A stretch of 64,000 bases of DNA from Fulvivirga ligni (GCF_021389935.1 NZ_CP089979.1:973001-1037000); one strand, 5' to 3'; counted from the first letter of the stretch, positions 8,494 to 18,695 are shown. Notes: a model not told the origin generated them from the sequence alone. Numbers and translations: made by a program.

Positions 8494-9470
8494 TCGCTAG
8501 ATTCAGTATTCTTCTCTGGTAGCACTATAGACATCACTATTGAACCCACTAGCGTTACTATAATCACGGTAAATGATGCTACGATTGGAATATGTATATC
8601 CACTAATTCTATCAGCATTTTCGCGCCGATGAAGATGAGAATAAATGCCAGCCCTTTCTGTAATAGGTAGAACTTATCTATGATGTTCGCCAGTAGGAAG
8701 AATTTCGCCCTTAAGCCTAATACTGCGAAAATATTACTGGTATAGATAATAAATTCGCTTTGGGTAATAGCAAAAGCCGCTGGAATGGAATCCACAGCAA
8801 ATATTAAGTCAGTGGTTTCTATTAGAATGATCACTAAGAAAAGGGGTGTAAATAAAAGGCTGCCACCTTTTCTAACCATAAACCTGCCACCGAAGTCTCC
8901 TTTAGTAATCTTTAAGTGTTTTCTTGCAAACTTAAGAATTGGGTTCTTTCCTGGATCGATTTCGTCTTCTTCACCTTCAAAAAAGATCTTAATACCGCTA
9001 TAAACCAGAAATACTCCAAAGATGTACAGTATCCAGTAGAATTGGCCGATGAGGTATGCCCCCACAAAAATGAAAATGGCCCGGAAGACTAAAGCTCCCA
9101 GAATACCCCAAAACAATATGTTATGATAATATTCTTCCTTTACCTTAAAGTACCTGAGAATGAGAAGTATTACGAAAATGTTATCTACAGAAAGTGCATA
9201 TTCTGTGAGATAGGCCGAAAAATAGGCCAATGAAGTTTCTGTGCCGCCATCATTCAGATAAATGAGAAAACCGAAACATACAGAAATCACCACCCAGAAA
9301 ATAGACTGGAAAAGGGCTGATTTGGTTGAAATTTTATGTGCTTTCCGATTAAATACTCCTAAATCTATGACTAGAAAGATTAGGATAATTCCTCCAAAAA
9401 CAGCGAAAAGCACAGGTTCATACGTGTTGTCAAACAATGAAATCCCTAACATAATGCTGTTTCCGAGCAC
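8490..9470 (-). CDS. TerC-family integral membrane protein
   Basis: A 326-residue protein with about eight to nine membrane helices. The family motifs are clear: LSVDNIFVILLIL near residue 95 and TTDLIFAVDSIPA near residue 225, both with the paired acidic residues thought to bind metal ions. TerC/Alx proteins are inner-membrane proteins connected with tellurite resistance and manganese export. The gene is transcribed toward the TerB-like gene and overlaps its end by four bases. Co-localisation of TerB-like and TerC-like genes suggests a shared metal-related role (inference). Confidence 0.92.
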   Translation of the reverse strand: MLGNSIMLGISLFDNTYEPVLFAVFGGIILIFLVIDLGVFNRKAHKISTKSALFQSIFWVVISVCFGFLIYLNDGGTETSLAYFSAYLTEYALSVDNIFVILLILRYFKVKEEYYHNILFWGILGALVFRAIFIFVGAYLIGQFYWILYIFGVFLVYSGIKIFFEGEEDEIDPGKNPILKFARKHLKITKGDFGGRFMVRKGGSLLFTPLFLVIILIETTDLIFAVDSIPAAFAITQSEFIIYTSNIFAVLGLRAKFFLLANIIDKFYLLQKGLAFILIFIGAKMLIELVDIHIPIVASFTVIIVTLVGSIVMSIVLPEKNTESSD

Positions 9471-9601
9471 GGAATAATAAGTAAAGAAAGTTTTGCCATT
9501 TAACTATATATACAATCGCTCAAATCTACAAAATAAATCTGAAGACTAAAGCTTACATAACTGGATAATTAAACTGATAAATGGTAATATAATAATATTT
9601 T

Positions 9602-10012
9602 TTAGTTATTACACTGGTTACATAGTCCCTGAATCAAAACATTTTTTTCTTTGGACTTGAACCCTTGAGGTAAGGCTATATCGGGGATCTTTACATTATC
9701 AAGGCACTGAGTTTGACCACAATGTTCACACTTGAAATGTACGTGTTCATGGTGATGTTCTTCCTTCGAACATTCGTGACACAGAGCATATTTTGTAATG
9801 CCTTCATCGTCAAGCACTTTGTGGATGATGCCTTTACTTAAAAACGATTTTAAGGTTCTATAGACCGTAACACGGTCATGAGAATCATCTATTTTAGTTT
9901 CGATATCTGAATGAGACAAAGCATGTTCATTAGAAATAAGAAGCTGAAGTACCTCAGATCGGCAAGGTGTAGATTTCAGCTTATAGTCATTCAGTATCTT
10001 TTTGGTTTCCAT
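9602..10012 (-). CDS. Fur-family transcriptional regulator (Zur-like)
   Basis: A 136-residue winged-helix metalloregulator. The recognition region is DRVTVYRTLKSFLSKGI (46-62). A CHEC plus histidine-rich stretch (78-93) is followed by two CxxC pairs, C95/C98 and C131/C134, which form the structural zinc site of Fur-family proteins. The specific metal sensed cannot be read directly; the short length and histidine-rich hinge are compatible with a zinc-sensing (Zur) or peroxide-sensing member. It lies nine bases downstream of an ABC exporter gene on the same strand. A possible distant target is the dyad upstream of the ZIP transporter at 39926-39952 (inference). Confidence 0.85.
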   Translation of the reverse strand: METKKILNDYKLKSTPCRSEVLQLLISNEHALSHSDIETKIDDSHDRVTVYRTLKSFLSKGIIHKVLDDEGITKYALCHECSKEEHHHEHVHFKCEHCGQTQCLDNVKIPDIALPQGFKSKEKNVLIQGLCNQCNN

Positions 10013-10021
10013 TGATTAGGG

Positions 10022-11842
10022 TTAATTCATTTGAAACTGCAGGCTAAGTAAGTGACTATAAATACCTTCATCATAGGCAGAAAGTTCCTCATGAGAACCT
10101 GATTCTACGATTTTTCCATCTTTAATCACAAAGATATTGTCGGCCTTTCTAATAGTTGATAGTCTGTGAGCTATCATAATGGTAGTTCTTCCCACCATCA
10201 GTTTATCTAATGCTTCCTGCACTAACACTTCAGATTCAGCATCCAGAGCGCTGGTGGCTTCATCCAGAATGAGCATGGAAGGATCTTTTAATATAGCTCT
10301 GGCAATGGCAATTCGCTGTCTCTGTCCACCGCTTAACTTTATACCTCTATCACCCACCAGTGTTTCGAATTTTTCAGGGAATTTTTCTATAAACTCCAGA
10401 GCATTAGCCTTTTCAGCTGCTTGCCTTATTTCTTCATCGGTAGCGCCAGGCTTAGCGTAAGCTATATTTTCTTTTATTGATCCTCCAAATAAGATCACCT
10501 CCTGAGGCACGATTCCTACGTTGCTTCTGTAGTAAGAAAGGTCATAATCGCTGGCTGATTTGCCATCTACCATGATATTACCTGCCTGGATGTCATAAAA
10601 CCTCATCAATAGCTGTATGATGGTAGATTTACCAGCACCACTCGGCCCAACTAAAGCCACTTTTTGACCTTCTTGAATGTGGAGGCTCATGCCTTCCAAA
10701 ATATTGATCTCACTTCTGGTAGGATAGGCAAAAGTCACATTGTCATAAATGATATCTCCCTTAAGCTTTTCTTGAGATTCAATTCCTTTCTTGGTTTCTT
10801 CTTCCTCATCTATGATTTCAATTACCCGCTCAGAAGCTCCTATCGCTCTTTGTATTTGGCTAAACACTTCTCCCAATCCGGCTAACGAACCTCCGATGAA
10901 GGTTGTGTAAAGAACGAAAGACATAAGCTCACCTACGGACATGGCATCTGTTTGTACCAAAGTGGCTCCATACCACATGATGGCAACTATGGCACCAAGT
11001 AGAGCGAATATCAGGAAGGAAATAAACATGCCTCTAAACTTGGCAGATTTAAGGGCAATATTTACAGTTTCTTTAAGCTTCTTAGTGTATCTATGGATTT
11101 CAAAAACCTCGTTGGTAAAGGCCTTTACGGTAATGATAGATTGTAACGTCTCTTCTACTATTACATTGGTCTCTGCCAGTTTATCCTGAGTGGATTTGGA
11201 AAGCTGTCTAATAAACTTGCCGAAAAATAAAGCTGCCAACACCACAATTGGAAAGGTGCATATCATAAAAAGAGTAAGCTTAGGAGCTATAAAAGCTATA
11301 ACTACTGTGCCTATGATGAGTGTAGCCCCTTGTCTGAAAAGCTCAGCAAGCGTTACTGAAAATGTATCCTGTAGTAAAGAGATGTCTGAGGTAATACGGC
11401 TGATGAGCTCTCCTATCCTTCTGTTATCGTAGAACTTTAGGGGCAGCACCAAGATTTTGCTAAACATGTGCTTTCTCAGGTCTGCCATAGACCTTTCATT
11501 CACCTGAGCGAAAAGAATAACTCTGAGAAAAGAGAAAATACTTTGTACGAAAAGGATACCGATAAGCATTAAGGTGATTTCCAAAATGGAGTTAATCACA
11601 TAATCTTTTCCTGGAATAATGACCCACGGCCTACCTTCTGCCACATCAATTAGTTTCCCTGCGAAATAGGGGAAAGCTAAAAGGGTAGTGCTGCTAAAAA
11701 GCAGACAGATCATACCAAAAACAAAAGTAGGTTTGTAAGGCGATACGTATCGAAATACCCTTATGAGTTTTTTGAAATTCTTCTTATCCAGCTTTCGCTT
11801 TTCTCCTTCTTCTAAGGGCTCTCTTCCTCTTCTTTTAGCCAT
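10022..11842 (-). CDS. ABC exporter, fused permease and ATPase (MsbA/lipid-flippase type)
   Basis: A 606-residue half-transporter: a six-helix membrane domain (about residues 30-330) followed by an ATPase domain with Walker A GPSGAGKST, signature LSGGQRQR and Walker B LILDEATSALD, and the H-loop IAHRLSTI. Such proteins dimerise to export lipids, peptides or drugs across the inner membrane. I place the start at ATG 11842 (MAKRRGREPL), because the longer frame to 11896 would add 18 residues unlike the family. The Fur-family gene follows nine bases downstream. The substrate is not predictable. Confidence 0.92.
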   Translation of the reverse strand: MAKRRGREPLEEGEKRKLDKKNFKKLIRVFRYVSPYKPTFVFGMICLLFSSTTLLAFPYFAGKLIDVAEGRPWVIIPGKDYVINSILEITLMLIGILFVQSIFSFLRVILFAQVNERSMADLRKHMFSKILVLPLKFYDNRRIGELISRITSDISLLQDTFSVTLAELFRQGATLIIGTVVIAFIAPKLTLFMICTFPIVVLAALFFGKFIRQLSKSTQDKLAETNVIVEETLQSIITVKAFTNEVFEIHRYTKKLKETVNIALKSAKFRGMFISFLIFALLGAIVAIMWYGATLVQTDAMSVGELMSFVLYTTFIGGSLAGLGEVFSQIQRAIGASERVIEIIDEEEETKKGIESQEKLKGDIIYDNVTFAYPTRSEINILEGMSLHIQEGQKVALVGPSGAGKSTIIQLLMRFYDIQAGNIMVDGKSASDYDLSYYRSNVGIVPQEVILFGGSIKENIAYAKPGATDEEIRQAAEKANALEFIEKFPEKFETLVGDRGIKLSGGQRQRIAIARAILKDPSMLILDEATSALDAESEVLVQEALDKLMVGRTTIMIAHRLSTIRKADNIFVIKDGKIVESGSHEELSAYDEGIYSHLLSLQFQMN

Positions 11843-11993
11843 GCAATGTATTATTAGATAAAGATTTACCTTTTGCGCGGCTGCAAATTTATCCACTAAT
11901 AACTTTATAGACTAATCAAGCGTTCAAAATATGTGATATTTCGGCTCATTTCGAATTTTTCACATAACTTTAAGACGACTTAATTCACAAATT

Positions 11994-12905
11994 ATGTACT
12001 CATATAAAAGACTACTTGTAGCGCTGGACCTCAGTGAAATGGATGAGGTGTTGCTTAAATATACTTCCGAGCTTGTAAAAATCTGTGGCATAGAAAAGAT
12101 CTACTTTATGCACGTAGCCAAGTCATTGAACTTGCCTGAAAAATTACGTGAGTCTTATCCAGATTTGATGGCACCTACTGATGAAGCTCTAAAAAAGGAC
12201 ATTGAAGACAATATTGGGAAGTATTTTACAGGAAGTTGTGAGTATGACGTAGAGATAAAAGAGGGTAGTGCCGAAGATAAAATTCTTAGATGGGCAGATA
12301 TTAAAGAGATAGATCTTTTGGTGGTTGGTAGAAAGATAGAACTAAAAGGTAAGGGTACCCTTACTGGTAAGCTGGCTAAAACTATACACTGTTCTATCTT
12401 ATTTGTGCCGGAAACAGCTACTCCGAAAATATCAACAGTGCTTATGGCTACTGATTTTTCAAAGACCTCTTCTCTTGCTCTGCAGGAAGCGGTAAAAGTG
12501 AAAGAGGCTGTTGGTGCTAAGCTTATAGTGCAGAATTCTTATGAGGTGCCGTCAGGATACCACACTAGCGGTAAAACTTATGAGGAATTTTCTGAAATTA
12601 TGAAAAGCCATGCTTATGAGGATGTGGTGGAATTTCTTGATAGAGAAGGAGTTAGCATTAATGATGCTGAAATAGTTCTTTCTTTAGATGAGGATGACGA
12701 TCCTGCAGAAAAGGCCTGGAAAGTAGCTGATGAAAAGAACGCTGATTTAATAATCATTGGCTCCAGAGGAAGAGCGGGATTGGCCTCTATTTTATTAGGA
12801 AGTGTGGCCGATAAAATGGTGCATTATGACCGAGGCATACCTTTGCTAGTGGTAAAAGATAAGAAAGAGAACCTGAGTTTCTTACAGGCTCTCCTTAAAT
12901 TGTAG
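11994..12905 (+). CDS. Universal stress protein, tandem UspA domains
   Basis: A 303-residue protein made of two UspA domains (about 1-140 and 145-290). The second domain keeps the nucleotide-binding signature GSRGRAGLASILLGSVAD; the first has a weaker version around VVGRKIELKGKGTLTGKLA. Tandem USPs are cytoplasmic ATP-binding stress proteins with generally uncharacterised partners. The gene stands alone, divergent from the ABC exporter, and its stop codon directly abuts the stop of the convergent lipoprotein gene. Separated tatgtga / tcacata half-sites lie at 11930-11936 and 11960-11966 upstream, too far apart for a classical Crp site. Confidence 0.92.
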   Translation: MYSYKRLLVALDLSEMDEVLLKYTSELVKICGIEKIYFMHVAKSLNLPEKLRESYPDLMAPTDEALKKDIEDNIGKYFTGSCEYDVEIKEGSAEDKILRWADIKEIDLLVVGRKIELKGKGTLTGKLAKTIHCSILFVPETATPKISTVLMATDFSKTSSLALQEAVKVKEAVGAKLIVQNSYEVPSGYHTSGKTYEEFSEIMKSHAYEDVVEFLDREGVSINDAEIVLSLDEDDDPAEKAWKVADEKNADLIIIGSRGRAGLASILLGSVADKMVHYDRGIPLLVVKDKKENLSFLQALLKL

Positions 12906-13475
12906 TTAGAAAGAAATACTAGACTTTATATGCATATTAACGGAATCCTTAAATATCATTTTTTGGGTTCCGTAAATTTCATACTCTCTCAGCACGGGCT
13001 CTTTCCTAATATCATCAAAAACAAATTCTAAGTTTCTTTGAGAGTGATAGATTGGATTGTCTTCCACGTATTCAGCCTCTACCTTTCTGATGTTATTTAA
13101 ATTATTCAGATAGTAAATTTTCAACGATTTTACTTGAGCATCATCATTGTTAGCAGTGTATGATTTCACCTGTAAGTTACTGTTACTATCAGCATATACT
13201 TTTTCATCATACATGCCCTGAAGAGTTGGTTTATTGATATTGATGTTATCAAATATTTTAAACTCTTTATCCCATAAGGCACTATCCGGATGTATTTCGG
13301 CCTGAGCCGTATCACCAGACAGCATAGCAGATTTTTTAATCACTGCACCTTTACTTAAAAGCAGTGCTTTTTGAGTAGATAGTAAACTATCAATATTATA
13401 GTAATAAGAAACATCCTTCTCTGGCTTAGTGCATGCTGCCAGAAGAAGGATGAAGAATAATGCTGTATATCTCAT
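12906..13475 (-). CDS. Hypothetical lipoprotein
   Basis: A 189-residue protein whose N-terminus, MRYTALFFILLLAACTKPEK, is a lipoprotein signal with lipobox LAAC (lipidated Cys15). The mature part is beta-strand rich, with alternating polar and hydrophobic residues. I do not recognise the family; a LptC-like envelope protein is possible from its size and pattern, but I see no diagnostic motif. Its ATG directly follows the gpmI stop codon with no spacer, so it is translated from the gpmI message. Confidence 0.7.
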   Translation of the reverse strand: MRYTALFFILLLAACTKPEKDVSYYYNIDSLLSTQKALLLSKGAVIKKSAMLSGDTAQAEIHPDSALWDKEFKIFDNININKPTLQGMYDEKVYADSNSNLQVKSYTANNDDAQVKSLKIYYLNNLNNIRKVEAEYVEDNPIYHSQRNLEFVFDDIRKEPVLREYEIYGTQKMIFKDSVNMHIKSSISF

Positions 13476-14996
13476 TTATATTAGAATATCGCCAGTCATT
13501 TCTGCAGGGATTTCTACTCCCATTAGAGTAAGGATAGTTGGTGCTAAATCACCTAACTTACCATCTTTTATAGTTCCTTTGAAATCATTACTAGCAAGGA
13601 TGCAAGGCACCAGGTTAGTAGTATGTGCTGTGTTTGGTGTACCGTCAGGGTTAACCATAATGTCAGAGTTACCGTGGTCAGCAATGATGATGATATCATA
13701 ACCATTTTCCAAGGCTGCTTCTGTCACTGCTTTTGCACAACCATCCACGGTTTCACACGCTTTAACGGCCGCTTCGAATACACCTGTATGGCCTACCATA
13801 TCAGGGTTAGCGAAGTTAAGGCAAATGAAATCAGGCTCTTTAGACTGTAGCTCAGGGATGATCTTATCCTTAATGTCATTGGCACTCATTTCTGGCTGAA
13901 GATCATAAGTGGCCACCTTCGGTGATGGACAAAGTAATCTCTTTTCACCATTAAACTCATCTTCACGGCCTCCTGAGAAGAAGAAAGTTACGTGCGGATA
14001 TTTTTCAGTTTCAGCGATACGAATTTGCTTCTTTCCAGCTCTTTCTAATACTTCGCCTAATGTATTTTTAAGGTTATCTTTCTCAAACAAGACCTTCACA
14101 CCTTTGAATGTTTCATCATAAGTGGTCATGGTGAAGTAGTTAAGATCTAATTTTTTCAGTCCTTGCTCAGGGAAATCTTTTTGAGTTAAAGCCTGAGTGA
14201 TCTGGCGGCCTCTATCCGTTCTGAAGTTGAAGCAAATAACCACATCACCTTCTTCAATTACAGCCACTGGCTTACCATCAGCCCCTACATGAACTATAGG
14301 CTTGATGAACTCATCAGTAACATCATTTGCATATGATTCTTTAACCGCAGCAATCAGGTCTGTAGCCTCATTTCCCTCTCCTTTCACCATTAAGTCATAA
14401 GCAAGCTTTACTCTTTCCCAACGGTTATCTCTATCCATGGCATAGTATCTTCCTACAATAGAAGCCACTGTACCCGCAGTTTTTTCTGTATGTGATATAA
14501 GGTCTTGAAGGTATTTCTCGCCACCTTTTGGATCGGTATCACGACCATCAGTAAAAGCATGGATGAATACATTATCTAAAGCCTTATCTTTAGCCAAAGA
14601 ACAAAGTCCTTGAAGATGTTTGATGTGAGAATGCACACCACCATCAGATACTAATCCGATAAAATGAATCTTCTTTCCATTGCTTTTAGCATAGTCAAAG
14701 GCTTCATTAAGCACAGGATTGTCATCAATAGTATGTTCTTCGAAAGCTTTATTGATCTTAACTAAATCCTGATATACTACTCTACCAGCACCTATGTTCA
14801 TGTGGCCTACTTCAGAGTTACCCATCTGACCTTCAGGAAGACCAACGGCTAATCCTGAAGCTTCTAGTTTGCTGTGTGAAAACTTTTCAAAACAGCTGTC
14901 TACAAAGGGTGTATTCGCTGCTTGTATTGCTGAAACATCAGGGTTAGTACCTAATCCCCAGCCGTCTAGGATCATTAATAAAACTTTCTTACTCAT
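13476..14996 (-). CDS. gpmI: 2,3-bisphosphoglycerate-independent phosphoglycerate mutase
   Basis: A 506-residue glycolytic enzyme that interconverts 3- and 2-phosphoglycerate in the cytoplasm with two Mn2+ ions. The N-terminus carries the metal-binding DGWG motif (residues 11-14), and Ser61 in MGNSEVGHMNIGAG is the phosphorylated serine. The late IIADHGNSDIM and NTAHTTN motifs supply further metal ligands. Length and motifs are standard. A lipoprotein gene follows with zero spacing. Confidence 0.97.
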   Translation of the reverse strand: MSKKVLLMILDGWGLGTNPDVSAIQAANTPFVDSCFEKFSHSKLEASGLAVGLPEGQMGNSEVGHMNIGAGRVVYQDLVKINKAFEEHTIDDNPVLNEAFDYAKSNGKKIHFIGLVSDGGVHSHIKHLQGLCSLAKDKALDNVFIHAFTDGRDTDPKGGEKYLQDLISHTEKTAGTVASIVGRYYAMDRDNRWERVKLAYDLMVKGEGNEATDLIAAVKESYANDVTDEFIKPIVHVGADGKPVAVIEEGDVVICFNFRTDRGRQITQALTQKDFPEQGLKKLDLNYFTMTTYDETFKGVKVLFEKDNLKNTLGEVLERAGKKQIRIAETEKYPHVTFFFSGGREDEFNGEKRLLCPSPKVATYDLQPEMSANDIKDKIIPELQSKEPDFICLNFANPDMVGHTGVFEAAVKACETVDGCAKAVTEAALENGYDIIIIADHGNSDIMVNPDGTPNTAHTTNLVPCILASNDFKGTIKDGKLGDLAPTILTLMGVEIPAEMTGDILI

Positions 14997-15053
14997 AGTT
15001 TTTAAGGGTTTGCTGCTGCAAAAAACGGCAATTTTGGTTTGGTATTCAAAGCC

Positions 15054-18000
15054 TTAGTTAAAAACATTGCCCAGGCTAAATAATATAAGTCCAGATTCCT
15101 CTTCTGAGAACCCAACGGACACATTTAGCGTGAATTTTTCCTCTAAAGGTACCAGGTAAAATCCCGCTCCGTAGCCAGTATGCCACTGATCTGTAAGGTC
15201 CTGACTATCAAACACACGGCCGCTGTCTACAAAGCCTCTCAGGCCTACTTTTATTGGCAATACCTTGGTGTTTCTTTCAAAAAGCTGCACTCGGAGTTCA
15301 CTATTAATAAAGGCGGTAGACTCTCCGGTAAACCTGTTTTTTCTGAAGCCTCGTAAGTCATTATTTTGCCCCAGGTATTTGAGGTTATAAAAAGGAACAT
15401 CACCGAATGACGTAGAGCCACCCACCTTTAGACCCAGAGTAATCGGATTTTGCCAGTAATTAGAAATAAACTGCTCCAAAGAGGAGTTCGCAATTCCAAA
15501 ATTATCATACGAAGGATTGTCCAGATATATGCCATTCTGGTAATTCAGGAAAAAGCGCATACCGCGTAATGAAAGGTTAGGCCTGTCTCTAAAATCCAGA
15601 TCTAACATGGCATTAGACGTGAAGAAACTTTGAGATTCATCTCCTGGCCTAAGGTTTTCGGAGGCATCTTGCTGGAAAAGATTATTGTTTTTTAATTGGT
15701 CGCTGTTGTGCTCATAACCTGCACCAAGCTTTAAGGTGCTGAATTTTAGGAAGTTTCTGATAATTCCAACATTGCCGCTGTAAGTATTGTATTGCACATC
15801 ATAAAAATCCGCATCCATCAAATCATCAGTCTTTTCGGTGTCATTCCCTTGGCCGAAATAGAAATTTAATCGGTGTGGAACGCCCATGTGAGCATTGAAA
15901 TAAGTATCCCATTTCCCGAAGGTATACCTCCAGCGAGCTTCATATTTAAGTTCAAAATTACCTATTGTGGTGGCAGAGGCACTGATGAAATGAGTGCTAC
16001 TGAAATCAGGTTTTCCATATTTTTGATTGGTAAATTTTACTCCTGCGTTCAGTGACATGCCATTATCAGCATTGTAAGAAATATAAGCAAGAGGGAAATA
16101 GGTAGGATAAACAAATGCGGTGCGCTCATAATTGTAAGCATCTAAATCTTTTGTTTTCGCCCGCTTTCCATCGCTGCCAAGTTCATAGGTGTGATCTTCG
16201 TCCCTGTCATATACAATCAACTGTTTTCCAGGCGCTTGAGAAGAATCTTCGATGGAGTCGCCTCCCGGGCCGGGTATTATTCTTATTAGGATTGAGTTTT
16301 TGGTGCTTTTACCACTTATCTTGAAGATATCATGATCATCAAGGCCAAAAAGCCTTATTTCTTTGGTTTCCGAAGGGTAAAAAATACGGTGGTATAACTG
16401 CTTTTCTTTTTGATCATCCTTTTGTTTATACACATTCACCTCTACGGAACCATCATTATTTCTAATCGCTTCGAAGTACTCATCTTTTTCTGTACCTACT
16501 ATGTCCACTAGTTTAGCCAACATTAGATAATACTCTTCCGCATATTTTTGAAGGTCTTTTTTTCGGGCTTTCAACTTGTTTTCTATCTCCATGCCGTCAG
16601 GATTATATATCTCTTCGGGCATGTTGTGTACCGCTTCGCTAATCACTTCATCGGTAATCTTAGCTTGTATTTCTTTAGCGGCGTTGATCCAGTCTTCTTT
16701 TGTGGCTTCATTGGTGAGCGGGCGATCCATATGGCGGGCTTGCCACATCAGGCTTCGAAGGCCTTTTATTTTATATCCGAAATTTTCACCACTGGCCTTG
16801 GCCCACTCGCGGTCTGCCAACCAGGGGAAAAGGCCATCCCATTTGGAGAATACATGGTCTCTATCTCTTGGTACAGGTCTGTATAAAGTTCCTTTGTCCT
16901 GCTCGTAGCCTATCCATTTCCAGTTGTCTTCATGTTTACCCCAGTCGCCAACCAGAATATCAAACACGCGGGCTTTCACAAACTCCTGTTCGGCAATATG
17001 ATTATCATTGTCCTCATATAATTCTCGGAACATTTGTAGGGAATGCTTTACATCATCACCATTACCAAACACTATCTCCACTTTGTCTGGGTTGATGGGC
17101 TTTTCTTCCAACATACCCAGCAAATGAGCATAGTCAGGTCGGTAAATTCCTAACTCAGGGCTATCGGGCAGCACGTATAAAGTAGGTCTCGGGTGCATAA
17201 TATCAATAGCATCGAGCATTACACTGGCAGCCATGGCACCATAAGGTTGTTCGGTGGTGGTCTGGTCTTTAAGTACGCTGCTCACTACGGTTTCTCTTAG
17301 TTCATAAGGTAAGGCTTTAACCGGATCTTTGTTTACTGATCTAAAAACATATTCTTTACCATCTCCTCCATTTATTTTTAAAGAGGTAGTTTGTCTTCCA
17401 CCTCCTACAGCATAAGGTTTGAGTCCTTCAAAAGTAGTGTCCATATCAAGATATGGCACCTTCACTGGTGTGATCCAGCTGCTACGATAATGTTGGCCAA
17501 AGAAAAGCTTATAAAATATGTCTCTTCGATATTCCGGGCCAGCCACTCGGGTCACATATTTGGTGGTATCAGTAGAAGGTGCGGTTGAGGCCTCTTCATT
17601 GTCACATGGTACCACTCTGGTATTATTTAGGGCGGTATGGTCTTCATCTATCTTACAAACGGATGCAAAAACCTGGATTTTTTCATTGGTGTCACCTTCT
17701 AAGGCAATGAAATGTGACGAAACGGCACCATTGTCATAATAATCAATGGTTAGAAATCCTTCTTTTTCTGATCCAAATTTGATGCTTGGCTGGTTGGCCA
17801 GGTAGCCGGATTTTCCTAAACCACCGCTGTTGATAAGGATATTATCTCCAGACTTAATAATTTCCTGATTTTTTTCATGACTTGAAGTGTAAATTATGGA
17901 CTTATAGTCCTTTAGCACATTGGTCATGGTGTTAGCAAATGGCTCGTAATTTTCATTAGAAAGATCTACACTTCTGCCAATATTTTGTCTGTATGAGGTG

Positions 18001-18695
18001 ACCATACCTTTGGCGATAGGAAGGGGCCATAGCCAGTCTTTTAGGCTATATCTGCCACCATAGTTACCTTGTGATTGTAGCGGATGGTGGCCTGCTATCA
18101 ATATATTTTTATTGCCATTTTCATCTAAAAGTTCAGTGAATTCTTCCAGATAGTCACCGGTAGTGGTCACTTTGCAGTCCGCATCGGCCGGTAGCGTTTT
18201 TCTGTAGGGGTGGTTCCACCATTGGGTGTCTATGGTAATGAGCAGAAGGTTGTCACTGAGTTCTATATCTTCCGGGCCGGGGCAGGCGTCATCATTGGGC
18301 CATTTTACATTTTCCAGCTCCCAGTCCTTCACTATTTTCTCCAGCTTTTTTACGGCTTTCCATCCGTCAGGACCTGAGTTATCCCAATCACGGTCACCGG
18401 GAACGATGATGATTTTTCCAGTAGCGGCCTGGCTAAGTTGTGTGAGAAAAACTTTTAGGTCAGCGGTATTTTCCTGAGTAGGTTTTTCATGAATAAGGTC
18501 ACCATTGATTAGTACGGTGTATACGCCATTGTAGCTTTTAAAAGAAGGGATGACCTGAGAAGCCAGCTGCTCCTTATTTGCTACATCTGCTATATTTCCT
18601 AATAAATAAACTCTATGCTCTAAATTCTGAGCGCAAACCCGTATAGCAGAGATGCATAATACGGCCACCATTGCCAACAATATCTTTTTAATCAT
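15054..18695 (-). CDS. Metallophosphoesterase-like / kinase-loop-like / BamA-type barrel fusion
   Basis: A 1213-residue secreted protein with a signal peptide ending at VCAQ (about residue 23). Residues 25-340 resemble a calcineurin-type metallophosphoesterase, but expected GD and GNHD motifs read LLGNIAD and PGDRDWD, while AGHHPL is retained. Residues about 390-740 form a middle region with GDWGKHEDNW (583-592) and PRDRDH (609-614), reminiscent of catalytic and metal loops of atypical kinases of the HipA/FAM20 type (my inference). The C-terminal roughly 370 residues have the alternating strands and final aromatic of a BamA/Omp85-like outer-membrane barrel. Such fusions occur in Bacteroidota; their role is unknown. 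Confidence 0.8.
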   Translation of the reverse strand: MIKKILLAMVAVLCISAIRVCAQNLEHRVYLLGNIADVANKEQLASQVIPSFKSYNGVYTVLINGDLIHEKPTQENTADLKVFLTQLSQAATGKIIIVPGDRDWDNSGPDGWKAVKKLEKIVKDWELENVKWPNDDACPGPEDIELSDNLLLITIDTQWWNHPYRKTLPADADCKVTTTGDYLEEFTELLDENGNKNILIAGHHPLQSQGNYGGRYSLKDWLWPLPIAKGMVTSYRQNIGRSVDLSNENYEPFANTMTNVLKDYKSIIYTSSHEKNQEIIKSGDNILINSGGLGKSGYLANQPSIKFGSEKEGFLTIDYYDNGAVSSHFIALEGDTNEKIQVFASVCKIDEDHTALNNTRVVPCDNEEASTAPSTDTTKYVTRVAGPEYRRDIFYKLFFGQHYRSSWITPVKVPYLDMDTTFEGLKPYAVGGGRQTTSLKINGGDGKEYVFRSVNKDPVKALPYELRETVVSSVLKDQTTTEQPYGAMAASVMLDAIDIMHPRPTLYVLPDSPELGIYRPDYAHLLGMLEEKPINPDKVEIVFGNGDDVKHSLQMFRELYEDNDNHIAEQEFVKARVFDILVGDWGKHEDNWKWIGYEQDKGTLYRPVPRDRDHVFSKWDGLFPWLADREWAKASGENFGYKIKGLRSLMWQARHMDRPLTNEATKEDWINAAKEIQAKITDEVISEAVHNMPEEIYNPDGMEIENKLKARKKDLQKYAEEYYLMLAKLVDIVGTEKDEYFEAIRNNDGSVEVNVYKQKDDQKEKQLYHRIFYPSETKEIRLFGLDDHDIFKISGKSTKNSILIRIIPGPGGDSIEDSSQAPGKQLIVYDRDEDHTYELGSDGKRAKTKDLDAYNYERTAFVYPTYFPLAYISYNADNGMSLNAGVKFTNQKYGKPDFSSTHFISASATTIGNFELKYEARWRYTFGKWDTYFNAHMGVPHRLNFYFGQGNDTEKTDDLMDADFYDVQYNTYSGNVGIIRNFLKFSTLKLGAGYEHNSDQLKNNNLFQQDASENLRPGDESQSFFTSNAMLDLDFRDRPNLSLRGMRFFLNYQNGIYLDNPSYDNFGIANSSLEQFISNYWQNPITLGLKVGGSTSFGDVPFYNLKYLGQNNDLRGFRKNRFTGESTAFINSELRVQLFERNTKVLPIKVGLRGFVDSGRVFDSQDLTDQWHTGYGAGFYLVPLEEKFTLNVSVGFSEEESGLILFSLGNVFN

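Noticed and set aside
11843-11896. Longer ABC exporter start
   Set aside because: The 18 extra residues do not look like the family; ATG 11842 starts directly before the usual basic N-terminus.
11930-11966. tatgtga / tcacata inverted repeat as a Crp site before the universal stress gene
   Set aside because: Half-sites are 30 bp apart centre to centre; Crp-type sites have about 11 bp between half-site centres.
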